DNA from: Chitinophagaceae bacterium
GTDB taxonomy: Bacteria; Bacteroidota; Bacteroidia; Chitinophagales; Chitinophagaceae
Assembly (NCBI GenBank): GCA_023957125.1
Contig: JAMLHL010000034.1
Span: 1 to 38,874, forward strand
Direction of reading: 5' to 3'
Length of the DNA stretch: 38,874 nucleotides
The notes under the pieces were generated by a model. It worked only from the letters and a program-made list of their open reading frames with translations. It was not told the origin of the DNA and ran no database searches. The stretch's first letter is position 1. Each line of letters begins with the position of its first letter. A program made the translations under genes and the position numbers. Of the stretch, positions 1-9,735 are shown one piece after another.

Positions 1-36
1 GGTGAAAGATGCATTATATGATGTGCCGGCAAATGT

Positions 37-513
37 TTAAAAATTCGGGTTTAAAACTTTTTTTACGAAGTTCACTTCTCCTGAAGTTTTACAATATACA
101 AACACTTCAAAATGCGGGTTCATAAAGGAAAACAGGTACCATTTATCTGGCTTGAATGGTTCTATTGCATCCTTTATTTCATAACCACTCGTTCCCCATT
201 CAGTATATTTATAAAGTTTCCATTGAAAATATTCATTCTTTTTGGAAAAAAATATTTTCAAATCTTTGGTGTCTTGTAAACTTAGGGAGTCTCTGTGGCG
301 TAATTCATAAGCGAATATCTTCTTGTAATCTTTGGGATATAAACTGACGATACTATCTGATACGTCTAATTCGTAAATAAATAAGCCATTATAACAATAA
401 TCAAAAAAAATATAATCAGAGGTAACATCAACTTTACATTCTAAGCTGATTCGATTAAATAAACAACCATTGCAGCTTATGAAAATCAAATAAAAAAAAA
501 TAGTCGTTTTCAT
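37..513 (-). CDS. Putative immunity lipoprotein for the RHS toxin
   Basis: This 158-residue protein starts 5 nt after the stop codon of the giant RHS gene, which is where polymorphic toxin loci place the cognate immunity gene. It begins with a short hydrophobic segment, followed by FISC with Cys14 (a lipobox-like site; a second Cys is at 17), so it is probably exported and lipid-anchored. The rest is rich in aromatic residues (Tyr, Phe, Trp) and Lys, and I recognise no family. The gene is visibly much more AT-rich than the body of the RHS gene, as is the toxin tip next to it, which fits recent exchange of a tip-plus-immunity cassette. An envelope-located immunity protein would suit a toxin that acts in the periplasm or on membranes. 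The immunity role is inferred from position only. Confidence 0.6.
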   Translation of the reverse strand: MKTTIFFYLIFISCNGCLFNRISLECKVDVTSDYIFFDYCYNGLFIYELDVSDSIVSLYPKDYKKIFAYELRHRDSLSLQDTKDLKIFFSKKNEYFQWKLYKYTEWGTSGYEIKDAIEPFKPDKWYLFSFMNPHFEVFVYCKTSGEVNFVKKVLNPNF

Positions 514-518
514 AGATG

Positions 519-1394
519 TCAGTTATCGAGTTTCCAATATTCTGCCATTTGTTCTTTTGTTTTGCCTCCTCCTGATGCTTCTAATATGGCTTTTTGCGTT
601 CTTTGCTTGAATTGATACCATTTAGGTTCCCAATCATTAAGAGTTATAGCATTTTGATTCCTTGCATTGTTAGGGTCAAGCCCCATCTCTCTTAACTTTA
701 TAACCTTGAAATTCTTATATGCTATAGCTGCTCCAAATAATATCCTGATACCCTGTGCTCGATTTACTGCTTCGGTTGAAGCCTTCCTACCTGTAAACTT
801 ATCAGTAAAAAGTATCATCCCGGGGGAGTTCCCTGTATTTACAGACTTTAGGTAATCGGCAGCTTTGCTATTCAACCAATTATCAGAGGTTAGAGTTCTT
901 GTGTCTTCAAGCCAGCCTTGGTAATCTATAATTCCATCCTGCATCATATCATGTGTCTTTGAAATGTCGTCGGGTATGTCAATAGGAGTTTGTCCAAAAT
1001 CGTAAGGATTTCTTTCCACTCTATCCGTTGTATTAGGACCTTGATGATTAAATGCGGGAAGAGGACCACAGGTGGTTATACAGCCACCTCCAGAATATAT
1101 ACCATGATATTCCATCTCAGAAGCGGTTGGAATAATCCCATTGATATCACCGTTCTGTCGCATTTCCCACAGGGGCTCACTTACAGTTCCATCAGGCATG
1201 TGATAAACCCATTTAATGCCTCTCCCTTCTTTACCAAAGGATTTGGAGAATTTCGAATAGAATACGCCAGCAGCCATACCATGTGCTTGCCTAATCTGTT
1301 CTTCCGTCATGCTTCTGAAATCAATGTAGTTTTTTTTTGTAATGTACAAATTGCCATTTTTATCTTTTGCAACATAGGCATGCACCGTTATGTA
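519..1394 (-). other. Predicted toxin tip of the RHS protein (possibly phospholipase A2-like)
   Basis: This is the part of the RHS gene downstream of the conserved DGVDLDG end of the core, about 291 codons. It is more AT-rich than the core. A Gly-Gly-Gly-Cys/Cys segment is followed by DDISKTHDMMQD and then a helical stretch with further Asp residues (DTRTLTSDNW). The Asp-x5-His-Asp helix followed by a second Asp-bearing helix recalls the His-Asp dyad of phospholipase A2-like toxin tips found in other RHS proteins. That match is made by eye and the Cys normally beside the HD motif is absent, so the enzyme class is a guess. The boundary and the toxin role are better supported than the activity. 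Confidence 0.5.
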
Positions 1395-4300
1395 TTCCAA
1401 ACCATCTAAATCAACTCCGTCTATCGGTCTATTGGAAGCATATTGGTACGGCGTGAGCATTGGGTATCCTTTCATTAACGGGTCAACAGATAAAAATCGC
1501 ATTAATCGTGGATCATACATTCGCCTGCCATAATCTATTTGATTACCATTTCCTTTGACTTCATCGTCACTCTCCTTTCCATTAAACCCATAACGGTACC
1601 CTTCGGTGTTGCTCAGGGTACCATCCTGAGCTCCACCTCTGAATGTTCGCCCCGGCATCTGCATCCCAAACGGATAATAATCCTGCGCACTCCTCACATT
1701 GGCCGTATAGTAATCAATAGTATTATTGTTGTTGCTTACACTTGTTTTTTTATCACTCACGGTTGCCAGTACATTCCCTAAATGATTGGTCAGTTCAAAG
1801 AGCTTTTTATTCCTTTCAAATATAATTAAACTCCCCGTATTTCCATAGCTCAAAATTACCGGCGCTGCCGGGGTTAGGGTAAGATCCTGGTTTCTATTTA
1901 GTATGCCCAGCCTGCTGCTGCCATAAAGGTGTAATTCACTTTGGGTGAAATGTCCGTTGTTAACAGTGCTGTTCTGTTCGTAAACACTTAATGTGTTGCC
2001 CTGAGCATCTCTTACATACCATGTTTCCCGGCCGTTTACGTTTTTGCCAATCCGGTTGCCGGCAGCATCATACGTATAGGTGATAATGGTGCCGTCTGTT
2101 TTGGCAATCTTACCAATCCTGCCATACATTGTCCACTTTATTTCCTCTATGCCTTCCTTCTTGTCTTGTATCAGATTCCCTATTGCATCATAATCATAAT
2201 TATTGGCCGGCTGATTATCTAAATCCCCCGTATAGTATCCCGCGGGTATTGCATCCTGCACACGTTTGAGTTGATTGGTGCTTGGCTTATAATTGTAAGT
2301 AAGATCATCCATCTGTTTCTTCGTGCCCGACTTATTGCCATTTCGCTTATAAGTGAGGATGTTTCCATTGGCATCGTAACTGACCCGCTCCCGGTAATCG
2401 TCTAATACAACGGGTGAGAAAGTGTTGTTGCTGTTATTCAGCCCGCCGTAAGCATCCATTCCGGTAATGCGGTTCAACTGGTCATAGCTGTATGCATATA
2501 CCCGGGCATCACCCAACGCGGGGATGTTCACGGCCATACCGCTGATATTACCGTTGTACAGCGGTTTTGCGGAGGAACGCAAAGCAGTGGTAATGTTAAC
2601 CAAACTGCCGGTGTTTTGAACAGGCATATAATCCTTGTCGAAATACTGGATACTGAATCCAAAAGCATCCCTTGCTACCCAACGGTTAGGGCTACTACTC
2701 AATCCATCCAGACCGGCGTCGTAAATGCCGCTCCCAACGGCGGTGCTGTTGACGCCTTTCAGCCAGCCTTGCAGGGTGTAGGCATAGTCAAGCCCCTGCA
2801 CCTGCTGGTCGCCCAACACCATCCGGCTGAGGGGGCCATGTTTATAATAACTATAGTAAGCATCGTGTTCCCAATGTACCTGGTCGCTGCTGGTATATAC
2901 ATCCGTTAAACGGTTTTCAGCATCGTAGGCATATTGGTGGTAAAATGCGTCCTGTTGAATAATGTATTGCTTAGTAACGGGATCAAACAGCCGGGGTTGA
3001 TAACTTACCATATTTATTTTGCCACTGATCAGGTCATAGGTGTAAGCAACGCGTTTATATCTGCCGCCATTTTGAGCCATGAACCCGGTGGCGCCGTAGT
3101 CCTGCAACAGGGTATCCACATTGCCGTGGATATCGTAATTGTAAAAAGCAGCGTGATCATAATCGCTGAGATCGCCCTGCCGGCTGAAAACCGTGAAAGA
3201 TACCCGGTTGCGGAGGTTGCTTCTTTCCCTGAGGATATAGGGAGAGAGGTCTTTATGCAAATAGCTTTCCTTTGCAGGTTGGTCGTATATCGTAAGTGTT
3301 ACCTGCTCCCGGCTGGCAATATTTTTGTTCATCCAGGCTTGTAATTGCCGTGGATCACGGCTGACGGCAAAACTCATGTCGGCAGATCCATTGTTGATTT
3401 GGCCTACTTCGGTTATTCGTCCCAGGTAGTCGTAGCGTGTGTAGCTGTACTTTACGCCGGGACCATCTTCGTTGACTTTAGCCTGCTGTGCATTCTGGCT
3501 GATGGCTAACCTGCCTAACCTGTCGTGCCAGAATTTGGACTTTCCCGCATCGGGACTACGCTCCTGCACTATCTTGTTGAGACTATTATAACGGTACTGA
3601 GTAGTCATTTCATGAGCGGGTACCATCACCGTTGTGTTCAACCTGGCATCTCTCACCTGCTGCAGCCAGTCCGCATCGTAATTGGGTCTGACACCGGCAG
3701 GCGGCACGGTTTTTACCAGATTTCCCGCCTGATCGTAGTAGTACAAGGTATAATGGTATTCGCTCACCGGCTGGCTTACTGTAAAGCTTTCGTTCATAAC
3801 TGCCCGGAGGCACTTGTTAATGAAGGTTTGATTAAATTCCCCGATCAGGGAATCCCTGTAAGCGGTATATCTTTCATATCCCCGGCTGACAGCAAAATCA
3901 AGGCTATCAGCACAGGGGCTTTCCACCCGGGCTTCTATGGGAATAGCCGTAGGCGTGGTATTGCCGCAAAGGAGGCGCCCCGTATTGGCAACCGGCGTGC
4001 TCCGGGGCTCACAGGCATCGAGGGGCGCACCTGCAAGTTTATATATGGATTCTATTTCCTGATAAGTATAATTGGTTTGTTGTTTCCGGTTGAAATAATG
4101 GGCGAAGGCAGCCTGGCAATCCGAAGGGACTTTACAAATAAAGTCCGTTTTTACGGTTGCGGGATGCGAGAGGTCATTATAATCTTCGAAGAACATGGTA
4201 TTATCATTGACATCTCCCACTCTCACCCAATCTACGGCGCCTTGTCTGCCCCGTAACCCCAAACCGAAATTTTCCTGATTGCCTATCGGCACTGACGGAT

Positions 4301-7300
4301 CCCTGTTGTATTCAAAAACCTTTTTGTCATTATAATAAAGTTCATATTTATCAGGCTTTATCACTGCCTTTATAGTCATCCAGTTTAAAACAGCATACGC
4401 ACTGGTATCTACAAGCCTATTTAAAGGGATTGTTACAGTTGGATATCCGGCATTATTATAACCATACAAGTCCACCCTGCTTATATATAGTCCTGTCGGA
4501 TCTCTAAAAAAAACAGGTTGTATGCTTCTAAACCCGAGATAGAATATGTCTCCATCTAACACATTCTGCAAAAATTTAAATCTACTTTCTATGGAATAAC
4601 CATTGTTGGTACAAAAAGCAACAAAATCAAATTGGTAATTATTATACGACTCACCTGGTTGTACTCTTATACTGTCAGGAAATTGCACTACACCATTTTC
4701 CACAATTTGATCAAGCCCGGTCAGTCTCTGCCCTTCCTGCGTGTTGAGGAAATGAGTTACTATGCCGGGTTTGACATTCATATAAAAGCTATCTGTGAGG
4801 CGCCGTAAAGAATCGGCTTTCCCAAAATCGGGAACCGTACAAACATCAACAGGATACCCTGTAATAAGGCGATACAAGGAATCTATCTGCTTAAACGAAT
4901 ACCCGCTTCCTCTTTGCTGGTTGAAATAAGCAGTAAACGCCTGCTCACAACTTACTGCTGGTTGCGGACATAAAAATGAAGGGTCAATGATTTGCCGGGT
5001 GTTGTTGGAGAGATAGTCATCAAAAAACACCTGCTTCCCGTTATGATCATAAATCCTGGTCCAATCTAACGCTGCCTGGAAGTGCATGAAGCAAAGGGTA
5101 AACCCACCCCAGTTTGTCAGCGGTGCACCGCCTGAAGGCACTTCACGTAGCAATATGTTATTTGCATATACGCTGAAATGGTCCGGAGATATCTCAAACT
5201 TCATGTCTGTCCATTCCTTGAAAATCAAATCCGGATCGTTGCTGATCAAGGTAACGTCATTGTTTATATTTACCTTCTTCCCGGTTTCAGGATCAATTCC
5301 CCTAATCCGCAACAAAAAGATTCCCTGTCTTTCTACCGGCCCGCTGGCACGTCTGTATAATACAAACTCCCCGTTGGGATCTGTGTAATAGAAAAACTCC
5401 TCCCCATCCCGGATATCATTCTTTAAAAATTTAAACCGGAATTCTATGGCGTAGCCATTTTCAAAACAATACCGGGAACCCGCCACCACATGCTGAAAAT
5501 ATTCGAAATAACCCCTGGCTGTATCCCTGATCTCCTGCGGCCAACGTAAGACGCCGTCTGATATGGATTTGCCGATATCATCGTCATAAACTGTAGGATT
5601 GAGAGAATTGGATTGCAGGATAACCCTTACTCTCAACGGGTTTTTATCTCTGTTATACCGATCCTTCAATGCTAACAGGCTGTCGCGCTCAGTATCCCTA
5701 TCGTTAAAAGCACAACTGTCCATAAATGCCAGGTACTCCTGTGCGTATTTATTGAAGCCAAACCGCCGGTTCATAAAATGACCGAACAGTTCATTGATTT
5801 TTCCCTGCTGCTCCGTAGCTGATTCAATTGCCGGCAGGTATCCGGGATACCGGACACTAAAATCGTTATACGCTTCGGCCACGGCATTACAGGGTACGCA
5901 AACGGCATCCGTACCACATTGCAACGCCGGTGGGATAAATAATGGAGTACCAAGATTACGACATCCGGGATCGTTGTTGCATAATCCCATCAGCGTATCC
6001 AAAGCGCCGTTGCTGATGACGGTTTGTAAGGTGCGGAAAATATAGGCTGCAAAATCGGGGTCCATCTGTTCCTGTTCAAAAGCAGTATGCAAAGCAGCTA
6101 TCCGTTCACATTCACAGGCTTCCGGCCGGGTAATCACAGGCTTGTTGGCTACAACCCCGGGCGTATTATATGATGCGGGGAAATTCAGCAGACTGCCATT
6201 ACAATCAAGAAGGCTGATGGGATCGTTGGGGTTGCTGTTGTTGTATAATTGCCGGTAGTGGGCCAGCACTTCATCAAAATCCCGGAAGGTATGAGTTGCT
6301 CCGGGAGCGATGGATGAAGCGCCCATAATATGGTCTGTATCTGTGCCTTTTTGACAAACCATAATCAGGTCGGCCAATATCTGTGTTTTATACGCCTGCA
6401 GTTTCAGGGTATCGCATGGTGTTAGTTTGTTCCACCAAAGTTCCGAATATCCGGTACACGTATTGCCATCGGTATAAAAATTTTCCAGGGCGGCATTCAC
6501 CCCGGCTTTACTTTCGAGATCGTTGATGCCGGTATTGGCTGTAATGATCGAATGCGGCTCTGCAAAATAAGAATGATACTTTTGGGGATCAAGATAAGGA
6601 GCGCCATAAGTATTGCTGTTTACCATTACCCGGATAAGGGAGTCTTTCTTAGCCTTGTACATAGCCCGGAAGGCGCGCCAGGCCATGTCCAGGTCGGCGT
6701 CACAGGCATCCGTGCCGAACGGAGTTGCAATCTGTACGCTCATGCAGGCAAGATCGTTCTGATCGTTGCAAAATGCCGACACGGAAGCGGCCATCCAGAT
6801 ATCCAGGTCGGTACCGCCTCCTGATGCCACCTTGTTCATGTAGTTGTGCATCTGGTTGCGCTGCAGATTGTGCATACTGAAGAAAGGATCCCCATGCGCC
6901 GGCATGGGAGTAAAGTGACGGGGATGCTTCGCGGTAAAGGCCGGATTGCCGGTTGGATTGAGATAACCTTTCTGCATAGCTTCCGCAAAGGTCTCGGTGG
7001 TAATAAAATCTCTGTCCCATTCATAGTTGTCTCTGCCCACTGCCGGCTGGTTAATGGTGATGGGTGTCTGTGTCAGGATATTATATTTAAGAATTTCGGG
7101 ATGAAGGTTATCCACCAGCGCCTCCGCCCAGGACGGCTGAAAATGTCCGGCAAATTCTTCAACCGTAAGTTGCTGAGGCCGCAGGGACATCAACTGACCG
7201 TTGCGCATCACCGTAATGACGGCCGCTTTGCCGTTTGCATCTTTATAGGGGATGGAAGCAATCGTGTACCGGAGCTGGGAGCTGTTTTCAGACACCCTGC

Positions 7301-9722
7301 CAAAAATGCCGTATTTAAAGTACAGCTTTTGCCCTCCGGTCATTTCAAAGTCAGAAAGATCGGCATACTGCCCATAAGGCGGCGTTACATCCTGCAGCAT
7401 CAGGATCCGCAACTGATCGGGGTAATTCAATGCAGGGGCAACAGCACACATCTCGCCGCATTGTTTCAGCAATTTTTGATAGGTGGCACGGGCAAGTTCC
7501 TGGTCGGATGGAGACTGTGCATCAAGCTGGTTGTCCGTAAGAAATTTTGTTGTGAATTCCTGCTCTGAATTTCCTAACTGAGTCCGGCATGAGGTGCAGG
7601 GTGTTGCACAGTTGTTGGTCGCCTCGAGGAAGATGTTCTTCTGCTCCTGAACAAAATCCTGAACGGTTTTGCACAGGTTGGCCCCGGCGAAAGTTTGTTG
7701 GTATTGTGCGATGGCTTCATTGCGGATGGTCAACCGTTTGGTAACGGTATAACTGCCTTCTTCCAGCACTTTGTTGAAATTCAGGGTAAATAAAGCCGGC
7801 AGATTGGCACAGGCAGCGCTGATATTTCCAACCACCTCTTTATAAACATAAGGCGTTCCACCAAACTGTTTATTCCCGCAGTCGTCACTGATGGTGATCT
7901 CCAGGTTGTAGGAACAGCTATAGCATACATCCTCAGCGCTGCAGTTTTGGATATCCACGTTTTCCGGCAGTAAGGAATAGGTAAACTGATGTTCTCCTTT
8001 TTGCGTCACCAGTAAACCCTTGCTGCTCTCTATCACCAGTCCGTTAACAATATTATTGGATGGAGAAGTAAGCGTCTTAACCAGATAACCGTTTTGTTTG
8101 GATGGAAGGTAGTCCAGCCTGGTAGTGGGCGGAAGATCGCCGGCTAAAGCTGTGGCAATGGTTCGTCCGTGCATATCTAAATAAGAAACACTGTATTGTC
8201 CGTTGGCATCGCGCACCATATTTTTAAAATAATGCGAAGCGTTGCCGGCTTCTGTTCCAAACAGGGCATCCAATTCGCTTTGATCGGGATTGCCGTAATA
8301 ATATTTCGTCTCGTGGCCCGAACCCAACCGGTGTTCTGCGCCCACGCCGCTTTGTGCAGCAATGCGGCCGGTATTGTCACGCAGGTATTTTGTTTCGGTA
8401 AAGGGAAAGCCGTTGGCATCGGGGATCAGTTTGTTATTGCCCTCATCTTTTTCAGGATTCAATGGAGAATAATATTGTGCCGTTCCTCCTTTTGCAGGGT
8501 CCAAGGCCGGGGCGGCGCCATAGCAATCGTCATTGCCGGGAAGTATTTTATCATAGTTATCTTTATAATAAGCGCTGCTGTTTATAAAATGATTGAACCG
8601 GGGCGTGTATTTAATTACACTGTTGATAGTGGGGGATGGTAACACCTGTATAACCGGACGCCCCTGGTAGTCATACATGCTTTCCGCTACCACAATGGTA
8701 TTGGAGCTATTATCTTTGGTAACGCTCTGCCGGTTACGTAAAGAACCGTCGAAATATTGCAACAACGATTTTCGCTTTCCCTCTTCCGCGAACGCAGTGG
8801 ACGACTGCCAGTTGAGGTGAGGCTGATGACCGGCAGTATATTCAAAAGAGTTATAATGGCTCCAATGGGTTTCCGTTCGCCTTCCTGATTCTGCCACCTG
8901 TACCGCTCTTATCCTGAAAAACAATAGTCCGTCATTTTCATACAGCAGGGGAATTTTATAGCCCGGGGTTTTATAAGTAAGCGTAACGCGGGAGGCATTG
9001 TTCTTAAAAATATTTTTTTCAAAGGCTGCAGAGCCGGGCATTCCATAGCGATTACTGTTGTAGGCAGTATTATCTATATATGCCCATTCCAGATCGTATT
9101 CATCAGCGCCTTCAGACGCGATCCAGGAAACTTCCAGTTCGTCGGCTTCCGGTTGTGGAGCTGTGTATTGTATAACAGCCACTTTATTGATTTCGCAATC
9201 AAAAGCATAAACCCGGCTGATCCTCATCTCATTGGTAAACCTAAGCGCCTGCACCGGATCCCAACCGGAAGCCGTGGTAGTTACACCCACTATTTGCACT
9301 CTTACTTTTACTGCATCTTCAAAAATGAAACTGGTCCTCAGCTTGTAAGCGTTAGATGTAGAAGTATCGTAATGGATTTCCAGAACCTGGTCTTCACTTA
9401 TGGATAATTCTTCTTCAGGGGAAGATTTCAGGTGGTAGTATAAACGATAAGTGAGGGTGGCAATGAAGGGAGCTTTGAGGTAAACGGGTGAACCTTCGTC
9501 AATAGAAAAAGTAAGGATGTTTTTAATGACGGTGGAGGTATATTTTTTCGGCGACCGGTTCAGATCGTCAAAAAAATCATTATCCTTTACTTCTGCCGTA
9601 GCGTTGGGTAGCAGTTGCCCCAGGCGGCCTTCCAAAGGCGCTACTATAACAGGTTCGTCCACGGCCCGAACTGCAACAGCGGAAAGGATCCCAAAAAGCA
9701 ATAAAAAGATAGGTTTCAACAT
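519..9722 (-). CDS. Giant RHS repeat protein with variable C-terminal toxin tip (DUF6443 type)
   Basis: This 3067-residue exported protein has a signal peptide (residues 1-20, ending AVRA), a fibronectin-like stretch near 200-290, then a region starting near 298 with the FDGSLRNRQ and YDYQGRP pattern of DUF6443-type RHS proteins. The middle is Cys-rich, with two tandem copies (about 1380-1630 and 1660-1910) of a LamG-like module followed by a short helical CxxAFxxYFN segment. YD repeats run from about 1990 to 2700. The RHS-associated core follows near 2700-2775 (YYPFGMQMPGR, YRYGFNGKE, YDPRLMRFLSVDPL, YQYASNRPIDGVDLDG). The last 290 residues are the non-conserved tip. RHS repeats form a hollow shell that encloses and delivers a toxic C-terminus. 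The gene lies 13 nt after the 244-aa gene and 5 nt before the putative immunity gene. It is far longer than typical enterobacterial Rhs proteins (about 1400 aa). Confidence 0.93.
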   Translation of the reverse strand: MLKPIFLLLFGILSAVAVRAVDEPVIVAPLEGRLGQLLPNATAEVKDNDFFDDLNRSPKKYTSTVIKNILTFSIDEGSPVYLKAPFIATLTYRLYYHLKSSPEEELSISEDQVLEIHYDTSTSNAYKLRTSFIFEDAVKVRVQIVGVTTTASGWDPVQALRFTNEMRISRVYAFDCEINKVAVIQYTAPQPEADELEVSWIASEGADEYDLEWAYIDNTAYNSNRYGMPGSAAFEKNIFKNNASRVTLTYKTPGYKIPLLYENDGLLFFRIRAVQVAESGRRTETHWSHYNSFEYTAGHQPHLNWQSSTAFAEEGKRKSLLQYFDGSLRNRQSVTKDNSSNTIVVAESMYDYQGRPVIQVLPSPTINSVIKYTPRFNHFINSSAYYKDNYDKILPGNDDCYGAAPALDPAKGGTAQYYSPLNPEKDEGNNKLIPDANGFPFTETKYLRDNTGRIAAQSGVGAEHRLGSGHETKYYYGNPDQSELDALFGTEAGNASHYFKNMVRDANGQYSVSYLDMHGRTIATALAGDLPPTTRLDYLPSKQNGYLVKTLTSPSNNIVNGLVIESSKGLLVTQKGEHQFTYSLLPENVDIQNCSAEDVCYSCSYNLEITISDDCGNKQFGGTPYVYKEVVGNISAACANLPALFTLNFNKVLEEGSYTVTKRLTIRNEAIAQYQQTFAGANLCKTVQDFVQEQKNIFLEATNNCATPCTSCRTQLGNSEQEFTTKFLTDNQLDAQSPSDQELARATYQKLLKQCGEMCAVAPALNYPDQLRILMLQDVTPPYGQYADLSDFEMTGGQKLYFKYGIFGRVSENSSQLRYTIASIPYKDANGKAAVITVMRNGQLMSLRPQQLTVEEFAGHFQPSWAEALVDNLHPEILKYNILTQTPITINQPAVGRDNYEWDRDFITTETFAEAMQKGYLNPTGNPAFTAKHPRHFTPMPAHGDPFFSMHNLQRNQMHNYMNKVASGGGTDLDIWMAASVSAFCNDQNDLACMSVQIATPFGTDACDADLDMAWRAFRAMYKAKKDSLIRVMVNSNTYGAPYLDPQKYHSYFAEPHSIITANTGINDLESKAGVNAALENFYTDGNTCTGYSELWWNKLTPCDTLKLQAYKTQILADLIMVCQKGTDTDHIMGASSIAPGATHTFRDFDEVLAHYRQLYNNSNPNDPISLLDCNGSLLNFPASYNTPGVVANKPVITRPEACECERIAALHTAFEQEQMDPDFAAYIFRTLQTVISNGALDTLMGLCNNDPGCRNLGTPLFIPPALQCGTDAVCVPCNAVAEAYNDFSVRYPGYLPAIESATEQQGKINELFGHFMNRRFGFNKYAQEYLAFMDSCAFNDRDTERDSLLALKDRYNRDKNPLRVRVILQSNSLNPTVYDDDIGKSISDGVLRWPQEIRDTARGYFEYFQHVVAGSRYCFENGYAIEFRFKFLKNDIRDGEEFFYYTDPNGEFVLYRRASGPVERQGIFLLRIRGIDPETGKKVNINNDVTLISNDPDLIFKEWTDMKFEISPDHFSVYANNILLREVPSGGAPLTNWGGFTLCFMHFQAALDWTRIYDHNGKQVFFDDYLSNNTRQIIDPSFLCPQPAVSCEQAFTAYFNQQRGSGYSFKQIDSLYRLITGYPVDVCTVPDFGKADSLRRLTDSFYMNVKPGIVTHFLNTQEGQRLTGLDQIVENGVVQFPDSIRVQPGESYNNYQFDFVAFCTNNGYSIESRFKFLQNVLDGDIFYLGFRSIQPVFFRDPTGLYISRVDLYGYNNAGYPTVTIPLNRLVDTSAYAVLNWMTIKAVIKPDKYELYYNDKKVFEYNRDPSVPIGNQENFGLGLRGRQGAVDWVRVGDVNDNTMFFEDYNDLSHPATVKTDFICKVPSDCQAAFAHYFNRKQQTNYTYQEIESIYKLAGAPLDACEPRSTPVANTGRLLCGNTTPTAIPIEARVESPCADSLDFAVSRGYERYTAYRDSLIGEFNQTFINKCLRAVMNESFTVSQPVSEYHYTLYYYDQAGNLVKTVPPAGVRPNYDADWLQQVRDARLNTTVMVPAHEMTTQYRYNSLNKIVQERSPDAGKSKFWHDRLGRLAISQNAQQAKVNEDGPGVKYSYTRYDYLGRITEVGQINNGSADMSFAVSRDPRQLQAWMNKNIASREQVTLTIYDQPAKESYLHKDLSPYILRERSNLRNRVSFTVFSRQGDLSDYDHAAFYNYDIHGNVDTLLQDYGATGFMAQNGGRYKRVAYTYDLISGKINMVSYQPRLFDPVTKQYIIQQDAFYHQYAYDAENRLTDVYTSSDQVHWEHDAYYSYYKHGPLSRMVLGDQQVQGLDYAYTLQGWLKGVNSTAVGSGIYDAGLDGLSSSPNRWVARDAFGFSIQYFDKDYMPVQNTGSLVNITTALRSSAKPLYNGNISGMAVNIPALGDARVYAYSYDQLNRITGMDAYGGLNNSNNTFSPVVLDDYRERVSYDANGNILTYKRNGNKSGTKKQMDDLTYNYKPSTNQLKRVQDAIPAGYYTGDLDNQPANNYDYDAIGNLIQDKKEGIEEIKWTMYGRIGKIAKTDGTIITYTYDAAGNRIGKNVNGRETWYVRDAQGNTLSVYEQNSTVNNGHFTQSELHLYGSSRLGILNRNQDLTLTPAAPVILSYGNTGSLIIFERNKKLFELTNHLGNVLATVSDKKTSVSNNNNTIDYYTANVRSAQDYYPFGMQMPGRTFRGGAQDGTLSNTEGYRYGFNGKESDDEVKGNGNQIDYGRRMYDPRLMRFLSVDPLMKGYPMLTPYQYASNRPIDGVDLDGLEYITVHAYVAKDKNGNLYITKKNYIDFRSMTEEQIRQAHGMAAGVFYSKFSKSFGKEGRGIKWVYHMPDGTVSEPLWEMRQNGDINGIIPTASEMEYHGIYSGGGCITTCGPLPAFNHQGPNTTDRVERNPYDFGQTPIDIPDDISKTHDMMQDGIIDYQGWLEDTRTLTSDNWLNSKAADYLKSVNTGNSPGMILFTDKFTGRKASTEAVNRAQGIRILFGAAIAYKNFKVIKLREMGLDPNNARNQNAITLNDWEPKWYQFKQRTQKAILEASGGGKTKEQMAEYWKLDN

Positions 9723-9735
9723 AAGCCAGGCATTT

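Noticed and set aside
1..36. Another small immunity or RHS fragment at the left edge
   Set aside because: Only 36 nt are available and none of the three minus frames shows a recognisable pattern.
3525..4256. Open frame of 243 codons on the plus strand inside the RHS gene
   Set aside because: It is antisense to the conserved YD and Cys-rich regions of the RHS protein, and no start signal or family pattern is visible.
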